From: Ascidia mentula
Taxonomy: Eukaryota; Chordata; Ascidiacea; Phlebobranchia; Ascidiidae
Direction of reading: 5' to 3'
Assembly: GCA_947561715.1 (NCBI GenBank)
Contig: OX387200.1
Location: 20,338,501-20,402,500 of the forward strand
DNA: 64,000 bases
Below the pieces are notes generated by a model. It ran no database searches. It worked only from the letters and a program-made list of their open reading frames with translations, and was not told the origin of the DNA. Positions 1 through 10,814 of this stretch are shown piece by piece; the first letter of the stretch is position 1; each line of letters opens with the position of its first letter. A program made the translations under genes and the position numbers.

Positions 1-172
1 TACGACTTTTGGCCGGTATATCTTCTCCTTTTCACTGAGCTCTTCAGTTTTCCTTTTGACAAACTTGTTTCTTTGATCTTTGAACCTTGGCAGTGTGATC
101 TGCATGAGCCTCACGTATCTTCTGTTCAAAGGTCTCTTGCTGTAGTCATATCGAAATCGCTTGGGAACAATG
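1..172 (-). CDS. Internal coding exon of an unrecognised gene, cut by the left edge
   Basis: The minus strand is open from a splice acceptor (TTCTACAG, exon beginning at 172) to the window edge. It reads a very basic peptide of about 57 residues, including NRRYVRLMQITLPRF and then a charged Lys/Glu-rich stretch ending IYRPKVV. The lack of stops, the good acceptor and the strongly basic composition support real coding sequence. Basic peptides of this kind are common in ribosomal or nucleolar proteins, but I do not recognise the family. Upstream exons were not found in 173-1366. Confidence 0.5.
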
Positions 173-1366
173 ATTGCTGATGCTGTAGAAAGATTTGCAC
201 AAGCATTGTAAAAAAATTTGATTGCATTCGTGATTTTGAATTCGCGACTTTTTTTGGAAAATGTTGGTATATATACGTAAACAGTGATGCAAGTTATGTT
301 GGATGATAAACCATGTGTGCTCCACACACGTTTACTTTGTAATAGCATTTACCTTGTCTGAGGTCAGCTTGGATTAATGGTATTAGCAACATTATTAAAT
401 ACCTCTGAAAAGTACAAACGACACAGGTTAAACAACAATCACAGCAAGAACATGAACCTACGTTTTACAATAAGGGAAGTCACAAAAAGTGCAGTTAAAA
501 CACAGTTAGTACACACATACAAACACCATAAATGCATTGGAAAAAATGAAGAAGAAGCTTGTTCAATAATCCCAACAGGTAATGTTGATATTATCTTTGG
601 CACATTTTATACTGTGCCACGGACTTTATGGAAATCAGGTGAAATTTGGGAAGCTATGAACTGCTTGACAAGATACAGCATTTTTCTGTTACCATGGTGC
701 ACATGAAATAAAATCTTTGCAAATATGTTGCCTTACATTGCGTACATTTACAACATCATCAGTTAAATGTTGTCTTGCAAAAGCAGCAAACAATTACATG
801 GCATACAAAGAAAGCATTTTAACTGTTGCATATGTATACTGTGCACAAAACACAACTGTGTTTGTAACTGACCTTTCTTCAAGTTTTTCTGTGACATAAA
901 CAATACTATTCCTAATGAGCTTTGTGTATACAATGAAATAAATGAGCCACTTTAAACACAAGCATTGGTGTGCACCAAAAACCACTGAAAATGAAACCAC
1001 CTAAAATTGAGACTAAATATGCCAGCACAAAATTGGATGTGATAAACACTACAGCTACACTACACAAACATGCATATTGTAAACAGCCTGGCAGACTGCA
1101 AGACATAAATTAAAATAAGAAAAGAGAGGAATAAATACATGAACAATGTCACTCTGCCAAACATTCACTCAATTCAACCCATATTTCAGAATATCCTGCA
1201 CAAAGTCAATTGACTGAATGGGTTTTAACATGAGTTGAAAGCAAAGACTAATATAGATACTGATACACCAAATCACACTTGATTACATACAAGCATAGCA
1301 AGTAGCAAGATAAATTGATATTGAAATTACACCAGCCACAGTGAAAACCACATTTACATGTTTTCG
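173..1366. other. Non-coding stretch, nothing recognised
   Basis: This 1.2-kb AT-rich stretch lies between the left-edge exon and the LYSMD stop codon. The open frames in it have no family signature and no splice context. It probably holds an intron of the left-edge gene and the LYSMD 3' UTR. Confidence 0.5.
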
Positions 1367-2005
1367 TCATAACTGAAACAAGTGTTCAGTGTCCTCTGAG
1401 TTTGAATGAGAAAACATAGTTTTGGGATGGTTTTTATGAAAATTCTTTGTCGTCAGTTTGGTAAACTTGGCTGTGCCAGGAGAAGTGGGCATTTCCTCTG
1501 GAACTTCAACTTTAAGATCCTTGAATGCTTTCTTGCCAGCAGAAATCTGTGAGTCCAGTTTTAGCAGAAAGGACAAGGCATCATTCTTTTCAGTCTTCTT
1601 TGTGAGGTCATTTTTATGTTCAATCGAATCAGTACTCTTTGGTGACTCAGTTGAGTCACTTTTTTTTGATGGCATGTTAGTACTGTGATTGACGTCTGAA
1701 GAATTCCCATTCATATGTACACTAGACTGCTTTGGGGTTATTGAGGTTGAAGGTTGTGAGTCAGGAATCAACAAAAATTTCCTTTGGAACAAGGAATCGG
1801 AGCTGTACAGTTTGTTGATTCTTCGAAGCTCCGTTGGTGTAAGTCCATATTTTAAGGCTATTCCCTCAACAGTTTCCCCATCTTCTATGTCATGTCTGGT
1901 GTAATGTGTGTTCAATTTCTGAGCTGAATGGACACATGAACCATATGAGGAGCCATACGACCTTGTGGACCCAACAATGGAATCCCACTCATTCATTTTC
2001 CTCAC
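1367..2005 (-). CDS. LYSMD2: LysM domain protein, LYSMD1/2-like
   Basis: Intronless frame of 212 codons. A single LysM domain spans about residues 36-81, with the family signature GETVEGIALKYGLTPTELRR, an Asn-Lys-Leu turn and the closing LLIP strand. An N-terminal TRSYGSS motif and a C-terminal helix (ALSFLLKLDSQI) match vertebrate LYSMD1/2, which are also about 215-227 residues. There is no signal peptide or membrane segment, so it should be cytosolic or nuclear, unlike LYSMD3/4. The middle is a Ser/Thr/Lys-rich linker. LysM folds bind N-acetylglucosamine polymers in other proteins, but the animal cytosolic members have no settled role. Two nearby Met codons could serve as start; the first was taken. 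LYSMD1 and LYSMD2 cannot be separated by eye. Confidence 0.85.
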   Translation of the reverse strand: MRKMNEWDSIVGSTRSYGSSYGSCVHSAQKLNTHYTRHDIEDGETVEGIALKYGLTPTELRRINKLYSSDSLFQRKFLLIPDSQPSTSITPKQSSVHMNGNSSDVNHSTNMPSKKSDSTESPKSTDSIEHKNDLTKKTEKNDALSFLLKLDSQISAGKKAFKDLKVEVPEEMPTSPGTAKFTKLTTKNFHKNHPKTMFSHSNSEDTEHLFQL

Positions 2006-2944
2006 TTGACAGCAGGTTTAAGATAATCCAAAGCATAAAGCTTATCACTCACAACTGCGAGAAATTATGGCATACATAAAATAAACAAAGCAATTATATC
2101 ACAACATAAAAGATATAAACATTAAAATGTCAACATCAAATATCTTCTTGGAAAGCTTTTATTGTGAAACTTGAGACAAAATCAATCACACATTTTTCAG
2201 GTCATTGGACTTACCGATCAAAATTCACGCAATCATTGGATCTGAATTTTTTCTAACATGCAGATTGTAAATATATTTGGGTTGTTATTTTCTTTTTTTG
2301 ACAAACTATGAGTTTTCCAATATTTATTTATCGTTAATAAATGGCAATACCCACCATTAATTATATCATAACTGCCAAGTGTGTGTACTTTTTTTGCCAA
2401 GGAAGTAACTTTAGTGACGTCTAAAATTCCTTCATCCACCACACACAACCGTCCAGAAAATTGGAACAATGGTTGTTTGGCAAAACTAGTTTGAGGATAA
2501 TACAGTGTGGTTAGAGTTTATAGTTTTATTGTCTTTTTTGTTTCTTCCTACCCGTGATAAAACATATTTGTGAAATTTAGCTGTAACGAATATGTGTTTG
2601 TTTGCTGTAACGAAAACGTGTTCGAAATCCCCAAAGTGGCAACTTTGAAAATTGTTTTGGTTCATTTGCCAGTTTCACACTAACCTATTGTTATTGGTTT
2701 AAGCTTTTCCAAAATTTCTATTTCATCTTTTCTCATAGACAAATCTCCACATAATCTTTGCTACAAATCAAGACCTACTTCTGTGGCGTGTTGATATACC
2801 AGACACAATTTTACTGTGCAGCTTTTTATTGTTGACACAACATTGACCGAATCCAGAGAAAATTATTATAAAGACTCAAATTGGTCTAAAATAATTCAAA
2901 TTTTTGCTGTCACTTTATATTCATAGTTTTACCGAATTACAAAC
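2006..2944. promoter_or_regulatory. Intergenic region between two divergent genes
   Basis: About 0.94 kb between the LYSMD start (minus) and the start of the ten-exon gene (plus), so it must hold both promoters. It is AT-rich. A short minus-strand open frame at 2233-2469 has no recognisable domain. No clear TATA box or conserved motif was identified. Confidence 0.4.
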
Positions 2945-3136
2945 ATGTCCAAAGGATTTTCACAACAAAAGCTTGTAAGTCAGTTGCCAAGGGGAACAAG
3001 ACTGGATGCCTCAGGTTAATATCATAAATAAACTTAAAATTTTACCCAATAAAATGACTTCGACCTGAAACCATTATCAAAACTGTGATCACTTGTTTCA
3101 AAATTTAGAGAAAATTTTCGTAAAGCCTTGGACCTG

Positions 3137-3175
<39 letters not shown>

Positions 3176-6131
3176 ATTACTTGAACATATAAATGTGTAT
3201 CTGTATATTCATTTTCATGGTATGATGTTGGTCAGCTACCAAAAAATCAAATTTATTTTTTAAATTTTTCCTAAATTCTAATGGCGTTTAGGCACGTTTT
3301 TGGATGTGAAAGGGTCAAGAAACTTCTGTTCAAAACCCATTCGAATTACAGCAGATGAAATGTACATTGATATTGTGGAGAGGGGTCTACGTGCAGATGG
3401 ATTATCATCCAAACTAGGAGTAAAGAATAGCAGAGAATATATAGCAAAGGTGAGAAATTGTAAGCTGTTATTCATAGTTTTGGCATGCATGTGCACTTCT
3501 GTTTCTTTGGGTTTAGTGTTTCATGATTTTAATGTTATTGTGAACTAAATTTTCATTGGTTTGTGTGCTTGGCAGTGCAATGTGCTCTTGTTAACTTGGT
3601 CTGCATCCCAAAATTATCTTAATTAACGTGCGCAGAGGCCACTAAAACATGCTTGTGTTAAAACATCTTTTATTTTTTACTCAAACTATTTTTCATTCTA
3701 AAGCTAGTTGATGGCTTATTTCAAAATGACCCCCGCCATGATGTTGTTATTGACTATTTCCATTCAAGAAGACAGAGAAGCCATTCGACCAAGACCATTT
3801 ATTCCACCATGACTACTGATGAATTGAAGGTCAGTTTCTGCTCACAGTCAATTATGAGATTATTTAAGCTTGTTACAGATTATGGCGGAGGAATTAATTC
3901 CTGCAAGAACAGATACTCTAGTTAAAAGTTGTCTCACTGAAATGTTTGCAAACCAGCACACCAAACTTGAAAACACTGTACAGGTGCTCGAAAAGGTATC
4001 ACTGATTTGTACATAACAGCAGGCTGAACTGTGTGTAACGTCTTGTTTGTATTTAGTTAATGGAGGTCTTTAACGAGCTTACGCCACGCTGTGAAATAGT
4101 TTGCAACCACAATTTTCAAACAAGAGGATTTTTTATGGACACTCTTTGCCAAATCAGCAGCTACATTAATGTAAGAACAATGTGTAGTAAGAGATACAGT
4201 TAAAAATTCTGTATTATTACCACCACATGCTGTCAACTGTTGCAATTTTTGTGACAATTTGTTTTGTGTTTAGCAACTTTTACTGGAGGTGACGGGATCG
4301 AATGATGAAACATACCAAGCAACCAACAATATTCAACCAGCCAGCCACATTGGAAAAGATGTATAAAATAATTTAAATTTTTGTGTTCTATTTTAAGTTA
4401 CTAGAAGACACTGAATGTTCATAGTATTTTTTCAGAGAAGTAAATTAAAATAATGTAGGTATTTGTCTTACACCGACATGTAAATAGTAAGTAGTTTTCA
4501 TCCATCAATGAATATTATGTCATTATGAAGTTTATGTATTCATGCAGTTTTGCAGAAGTGATACTATGCTTTCGCATAGCAAGGCAGGATTGCCCCACTG
4601 CCAGATCCAGCTTGGCTGTAATGCCTTTGCTGTGAAGCCTGTAAACCTTTTTGACACACACCAAAAATATTTAAAAATGCCCCCCAAAAAAGCATTCAAA
4701 ATACTTTCAAGGTGTTTCAAAGCAGTATTTATCTGTATTTTTTGTTTAAGGATGAAACTGCCGCAGAAATCCTTCTTTCTGTCGGATCCACAGTTCAACC
4801 AGCCACAAGCCACACTAAGGCAAAACTTCAAACGAAAAAGAAAGCAGTCACACCTATTGTGCCTACAGAAGACAAGGTAGGATTGTACAAGAGGGTTGAC
4901 CCAGTGGTTCCTAACTTCCTTGGCCCACAGCCTAACTGCACAATTTATAAAGATATTGCGGCAAACCAATGGGCAAGCTCCACTATTGCAGCAATCAGCC
5001 TTTGTTTCTGATTCTTAATGGAAGGCTAATGTCATTATGAACCACATGCTGAAAAATTATCAAAAACAAAGAAAATCATGTGGCACCTCCGAAGGTTACA
5101 ATTGGCATCGCAGGGTTCCACTGGGTTAACAGCATGTAAATTTCCTTTTCAACTAAACTTTGAAGCTTAGTTTGTTAATATCCTGAGAAAAATATACTCA
5201 CACAATATATACAGGGGGATGTCTCCAAAAAGGAATGGGTTACAGTTGGAATTGTTGATGACAGCATGCAAACCAAATACCTTCTTGTAAAAACTCCAAA
5301 AGATATGGAAGGTTCGATAGATGCTGATAAGCTTATAGAGGTATCGGTCATTTTATTGTTGGCATGCTTTGGCAGTTTTTGTAAAAACGTTGGAAGTCTC
5401 CTTGTTTGTAAATTGCATGTCAAACAATGAAATTATGTGAACTTTCTCAACTTGTAAAATTGATCATTATTGTGCTTCCACACAAACACAAATTATCCCC
5501 TATTTTCACAGATTATTAACAATCCTGAAACTGTGATGTTTGAGAGTGAGGAAGATTCGAAAAACTTTCTCTCCTCCCAAGTTGAACAAACCTCAACCAC
5601 CAGCGCCACTGAACCCGAAAACAAAGATGAAAAACTATCCGCCATTGTTACGTCAGAATCATATATTCCCAACAACAGTAAACAGACTATGACGACACTG
5701 GAGATAACGTTATCACCTAATCCAGGTATGTTTTAGTTACTAAACTTAGCTCTAAAAAGGGTTGTTTTTTTCCTAAACAGTGTTCCATATTATGGAACCA
5801 AACGTGTTTACTGGTAGCAGACGATCATCCTTTACATCTTTCAAGTTATTTGTCAACGTTTAATGTTGTGACAAATACGAATCCTTTCAGTGCAGTTATG
5901 GTGTAGCTAGATTTTGTCAGTTAAAGAGCATTCGGCATGCGGCTTTATAGCTGACAAGACCGTTGTAAGTTACACCTCAGCTGCACTGCTGAGAGCTATT
6001 AGGTCGAAACATTGGCCGTCTCTGTAGCTCTCTATAAAACCATTATTTGTTCTATTGCTAAGATATGAATCCTATATTGTTTAGAGCAAGACGTTGAAGA
6101 GATTCCTCGCAAGAAGATGAAGAAATTATGA
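2945..6131 (+). CDS. Unrecognised ten-exon gene (394 aa)
   Basis: Ten exons join in frame with GT/AG borders: 2945-3014, 3292-3449, 3704-3829, 3879-3995, 4057-4170, 4274-4360, 4751-4876, 5215-5340, 5512-5725 and 6085-6131. The product is about 394 residues. It starts MSKGFSQQKLVSQL, has a helical N-terminal half with Leu and Cys residues, then a Ser/Thr-rich acidic linker, and ends in a basic tail (IPRKKMKKL) that could be a nuclear localisation signal. No transmembrane segment or signal peptide is visible. Six consecutive exons (3704-5340) begin and end in phase 0. I do not recognise the family. The unbroken frame over ten exons is strong evidence that it is a real gene. Introns 6, 7 and 9 host small repeats, described separately. 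Confidence 0.75.
3139..3174. repeat. (TA)n microsatellite
   Basis: A run of about 36 bp of alternating TA with a few C interruptions lies in the first intron of the ten-exon gene. Confidence 0.8.
4575..4665 (+). repeat. SINE body fragment
   Basis: The stretch around GATCCAGCTTGGCTGTAATG up to AAGCCTGTAAACC closely matches the body of the tRNA-derived SINE at 46109-46290 (GATCCAGCTAGGCTGCAATG up to AAGCCTGCAAACC). The tRNA head is not evident here. It lies in intron 6 of the ten-exon gene. Confidence 0.5.
4900..5128. mobile_element. hAT-like MITE candidate
   Basis: The left end reads CCCAGTGGTTCCTAAC. The right end reads GGGTTCCACTGGG, whose reverse complement begins CCCAGTGGAACCC. An imperfect inverted repeat starting CAGTGG with about 0.2 kb between the ends is typical of non-autonomous hAT elements. 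Flanking GTTGAC and GTTAAC may be remnants of a target duplication, but this is weak. It lies in intron 7 of the ten-exon gene and has no coding capacity. Confidence 0.45.
5930..6055 (+). repeat. Dispersed repeat copy A (GGTCGAAACATTG family)
   Basis: The segment contains AGCTGCACTG, then GGTCGAAACATTG, then TCTCTATAAAA. The same ordered blocks recur at 33893-34040. A related GGCGAAACATCGGTGAATAAA tail occurs near 45288-45308. It sits in intron 9 of the ten-exon gene. It may be a SINE or MITE family; the class is unknown. Confidence 0.45.
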
Positions 6132-6832
6132 AAGATCTCTTCTGTGGCACAAGTAAGTGTGGGATTGTAATCAACTGGCATAAAACACAAAACCACACAG
6201 GAAAGTCACGCGCATCAACGTGATTCGCTTGTGCTCCAGTCCTACGAACATAGGATAAAATCGGTAAGCCCGGCCATAAATATTTAGGGTATATTATACG
6301 GTTTTAGGGAGTTGCTCAGGAGAACAGTTCTGTGTGCTACCATGGCCGTCATGATGTACAAACAGTCAAACTATCCACTTATGTTCACTTCTACGTTGGT
6401 GGTTGTACTTTTTCAAAAACACATAACTATGGTGCGACACTTGCAAATGAAAATATTATGATTGTGGGGACCACTTTTGCGGTTTAGAAAGTTTCTGCTT
6501 TAGTTAGTTGTCAAATGATTCTTCTGACATTTTTGCATAACTGGATTGTTGATACCTTTTCCGCTAAAGAGTTCTGCGAAATATGTTGCTTGAAGCTTGT
6601 ATATTTGTTTGATAAGCATAGGTGTTTATAAAAACAAAATAACAACAAACAAAAAATTAACTGCGCGAATACGCAAAGACTACACAGAAAGCAGCTTCGA
6701 CTATAAAAGCCTTTATATCCGGCTATGCAGCACCATAAACAAACATTTGTCCACGTGCGCAGCACCATAAGGCATCCGTCTACTGAGTTTGGAAAACTAT
6801 TGCACATCGTTTTACGCAACGCAACGTAACGC
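6132..6832. other. Intergenic region between convergent genes
   Basis: Seven hundred bases lie between the stop of the ten-exon gene and the stop of the UGM gene on the other strand. This should be mostly 3' UTR sequence. No gene or repeat was recognised. Confidence 0.5.
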
Positions 6833-9800
6833 TCATTGATTGGTCTCTTCATCTGTCACGTGATTGGGCTCGGTGGTTATGGCGTTTCTCACATTTCCTG
6901 CGTTGATAATACTCTGCTCGGAATCCGACACAACAATGGGATCGATTGTGTCGTCACTGATGACGCTGCCCTCCTCAGAAAACTCCCCGTTGGCAACAGC
7001 CAGCTGGGACACAACTACGCCCTCTAGTGGAACGACGTCGAAAGACGGAATTGGCGATTTTTGTGGTTGGTTGACGAGGTCACACCTGGTGATGCAGGAT
7101 TCCGGTGTGCCTTTAAGCATGTTGTCGACCGCCTCCACCCCTTGTATAAAGCAGTGGTCGAGGCTCCCAACCTCGTATTTAAATGACCCGAAGCGTCCAC
7201 GACTCCAAACGTCTTTCGACTTGAGCCACCCAAGAGCTTCGTCAATCTGCTTTGAAAAATTATAGTGTTTTTACCAATGAAATATTGTCTGGCACCCACA
7301 GTAGTGAGGTTCAGGTTGTTTTTGTAAGTATACGTCCCGCTTACAATGCCGGGGTTAATATCCCGTGGTTACAGCTGGGCTTCACACAACTATTGCATAT
7401 GCCATTAATACCCTCATAACTGTACCTTCTCGGTGGATGTTATAGTTGGTAGTGGGTAGCCATGCGTCATTTCCGTTAAATGGATTGAAACAATCTCATC
7501 GCTTTCTTGTACCAAGCCAACGGAACAAGCATCTTTGATCACAGTATCGACTGCAAAGAAAAATCTTAGATAACAAAATTCCATACTATCGCGCACATAC
7601 ATCTTATATTGAGTTATTTCAACGTAATTACGTACAAGCCAAACCAAATGCAATGTTGTAAAATGGTACACAAGTTGTTTTAGTGTACAGGCTTTTAACC
7701 TTTAGATTCCGGCACCGTTATAAGGTCTACCAGCCACAAAGCATTTATACCGTAACTGACAATAACAATGTAAACACACAACATACCGACTGTCGACTCG
7801 GAAACCGTTTTCAGTGGCCCTCCGCTCACTTCGAGTAATAGTGACCAGTAAGGTCCTGGCTTCTCAGTAGCAGCATCCGATGGTTGCTCCCCATTGGCCA
7901 GTTTGATAGTAGACAAATTGACGTCACTCGATGGGACACTATCCGGGTCGTGGGATGAGAAAATGACAGCTCGGTGGAAAAGAGTGCTCGACTCGGGGTA
8001 GTAGATGCAACCTGCCAAAAACAAACCACAATCTCCATGTTGCTGTTAAAGTTAAATCGATTTGCTACTATTTTGTATGCAAAACAGGATAAAGTGACTC
8101 GCGTGTCTCTTGTTGTTAGTACTAAGAGCTGTTAGATCATCACCAAGGGAGTAAAAATTTTGGGCTCTTTTTACAAATTCCAAAAATGGTGGCACGCCAA
8201 AAAATTGTGTATGTTTTCCATGTCCAGAAACCTAATATTAGCATTAAGTTTCATTTGAGCCAAGTCCTTGAGTATTTAAAGTGGTTGTCAAAACGACCGC
8301 ACGCCAAGCAAACACAAAAACAACGTTCGTGGGTTGTTAACAAAATATTGACTTTCCTCCAGTTACCAAAGGAAGAATGAAGGTGACAATATGACGTACC
8401 AGTGACGTCACGGTGCGGGCTCACCCCTCTCACACCAAGGCAAACAACGAAGAGTGAGGAATGGACCATGCTTTCACACAGATCGCTTCTGTCAGCAAGA
8501 TCCAGTAAGGCGGTCAGTGGCATCGTGCTGATCAACTGTTTGTAACTGTGACGTCGAATATATTTTGTTTGTTCAATGCTTCGTGTGATGGTTCAAATAC
8601 ACTGTGTGCGCCCAAACATATCGAGTCTCTATATTGTGCGACTATATGCGGGCTATTTAGTTTAAGCACACAGTTGCTAACCAGACACAAATTGTGCGTT
8701 TTTTTAACAATTATTTGAAAAACACTTAGTTTTAAAATCATTTCACCATGAAAATTTATAACAGCTTGCAGATATTGATGTTATTCGCAGAGTTAAAACA
8801 TTTTCGCATAAAATATATTCGTTTGCATTCTATCAAAAGTCACTCACTTGATCTCCAAGCCAGCCTTTGTGACCAACTTTTTGCCTTCAATATCGAGTTG
8901 GGATATTTCGCTCTTGAACCTTACGTTGCTTTTGGGAAGGGTTTTGGCCAGACCTCTCCAAAACCCAATCATACCGCCCTTGCTTGGGTACATTGAAGTC
9001 GCGTCAACTCCCCAACCTGTTGATTGTGATGTAACAATACACGGTTACATGACGTCAGATTGAGATGAAATAACTTGTTTGAGTTGCGAAGCTGTCTGTG
9101 GTAATACGTATTTGGGCTAAAAGGTTATAATGTGCAAATTATGAAGGCGAAAGCCTTCAAGATACTTGAAGATAGCCGCTATAAGTTGCCTTTGGCGCTA
9201 CCACTTAGCTTTACAACAACTAAAATAAGTTTAAAACTTTCCACCAAGTTCTTATTCGCGGTATAATCGCCTAATACCCCAAGTGGTTCTTGACTACAGA
9301 CATCTCGAAAACTAGCTATCTAAAATCTTCTGTGAATATCGTGGCATTCAAAACATACTTTGTGAAAAAGCACAGTCTTAATATTTGTAGAGTTACCGCT
9401 TGTTATAAAAAAAAACACAACCGTAACCCTGAAGAGTAACGTGAATGTACATTTTTGTAAGGGCAAATGTCCCACAAAAAAGTTGGTAAGAATACAAATG
9501 TTGATTCTAATTTCGTATTTGCACAAATTTCTTTCAGGTTGTCAACAATTTGTGCTTAATAAACAGTGGTTACGGGAGGCCGTTAGTAATTGTGGCCGAA
9601 CAGACTTGTAGTAAAAGCATTGTCTTTCAATTACTTGTCAAGCGACATTAGTTTATCTAATACACCAATATCAATGTGTAACAGAATACTAACCGGGATC
9701 TCTTTGTTCGTCACTGAACACACGACCGACGTCATCACCAATATTTACTGGTGCAATTTTGTAGTCTGTCCAATCGAAACGTAGTTTGCCGGTAGGATAT

Positions 9801-10814
9801 GCCCAAGCTTTGAATATGTAGGGGCGAAAGAAAAGGTTGCAAAGGGTTTCTCCCCATTCCGCAACCAAGTGCTCGTCTAAGTTGTTGACGTCACTCCTCG
9901 GCGGGTTGTCCTTCTTCTCTAAGCGCGCTTTAACCAAATCCAAGAGGCAAGCTTGTTTTTCGGTCGGGGGCAAACCGCTGAGATTATTCTGGACCGGGTA
10001 TTTCACTAAGCTTTCGCGCAGATACACGTAATTGTCCCTTTGTCGTCTGACCATGGTTTTTGCGGTCACTTCGTTGTACTGAGAGTCGATAACGCGGTCG
10101 AAATATTCGTAGTGGCTGGAAAGGGTCTTATAACCATGATCAAAGCGAAATCCCTCTGCCGTCTTAATGGAGCCTGCCAAACCGCCGGGATATTTTTCGG
10201 CGTCCAAGAGCAGCCAATTTTCGTAGCCATACTGCTTCAACCTGCAAGGAATTAAAAAGAAGTAGAGCGTTGTTTGTATTGTTCTGTCACAAAACCCGCG
10301 CCACGTTTTCTATTCGTCACGCCCCGACAGGTTTGACTGAAGTTACGCTGTGGGTCACCGGTTGTTTTAAGCAGTCTTTGTGTTTTTTTACTTGGGTCTA
10401 AGTTTTGTTTCGCTTGGTATTCCGGAAGCTACTTTTGCACCTGGAAACAAAAATTTGTACCTGCTTCTGTGCAACGGCAAACGTGTTAAGAATGCTTTAA
10501 AATGTCCGTTTTCAAACCCCAATGCCTATAGCTCTTGTTTACTGGTTTCCAAATGCAGTAAGCTCTATTTCCTCTCGAGCAATACTTAAATCACTGAATT
10601 AACTATGCCGTGATTTTGTATCTAATCGATTAAATAATGACTTAAGTAGCGCCAATGCTTTTCTGTGGTAATTAACATATATATTTCCATTTACACGTCA
10701 ACTTCCGCAAACCAGCATCGTCTTTTACCTGTAAGCGGCCCCAAGTCCAGTGGGCCCTCCACCAATGATCACAATATCAACTGCCGCTGATTGGCCTTCT
10801 AAAGCGTTGCCCAT
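6833..10814 (-). CDS. glf: UDP-galactopyranose mutase (UGM)
   Basis: Seven exons join in frame: 10814-10729, 10241-9694, 9016-8848, 8545-8400, 8011-7787, 7550-7426 and 7246-6833, giving about 570 residues. The enzyme is a flavoprotein that interconverts UDP-galactopyranose and UDP-galactofuranose, the donor for galactofuranose glycans. The N-terminus has the FAD-binding motif IIGGGPTGLGAAYRL and PGGLAGS. The middle shows the UGM signatures YPVQNNLSGLP and FFRPYIFKAWAYPTGKL, then SKGGMIGFWRGLA. Later come ISTMPL, GPYWSLLLEVS, THGYPLPT and SRGRFGSFKYEVG, the conserved C-terminal catalytic region. The order and spacing follow eukaryotic (fungal/nematode) UGMs. The last exon adds an acidic tail of about 75 residues beyond the usual end. 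It is cytosolic, with no signal peptide. Generic amine oxidase is the alternative name, but the active-site motifs are those of UGM. Confidence 0.9.

Noticed and set aside
377-706. 109-codon open frame on the plus strand
   Set aside because: No domain, no splice context and AT-rich low-information composition. Likely chance.
2233-2469. Minus-strand frame upstream of LYSMD as an extra exon
   Set aside because: Its composition looks partly protein-like, but no clean acceptor/donor pair links it to LYSMD, and no family is recognised.
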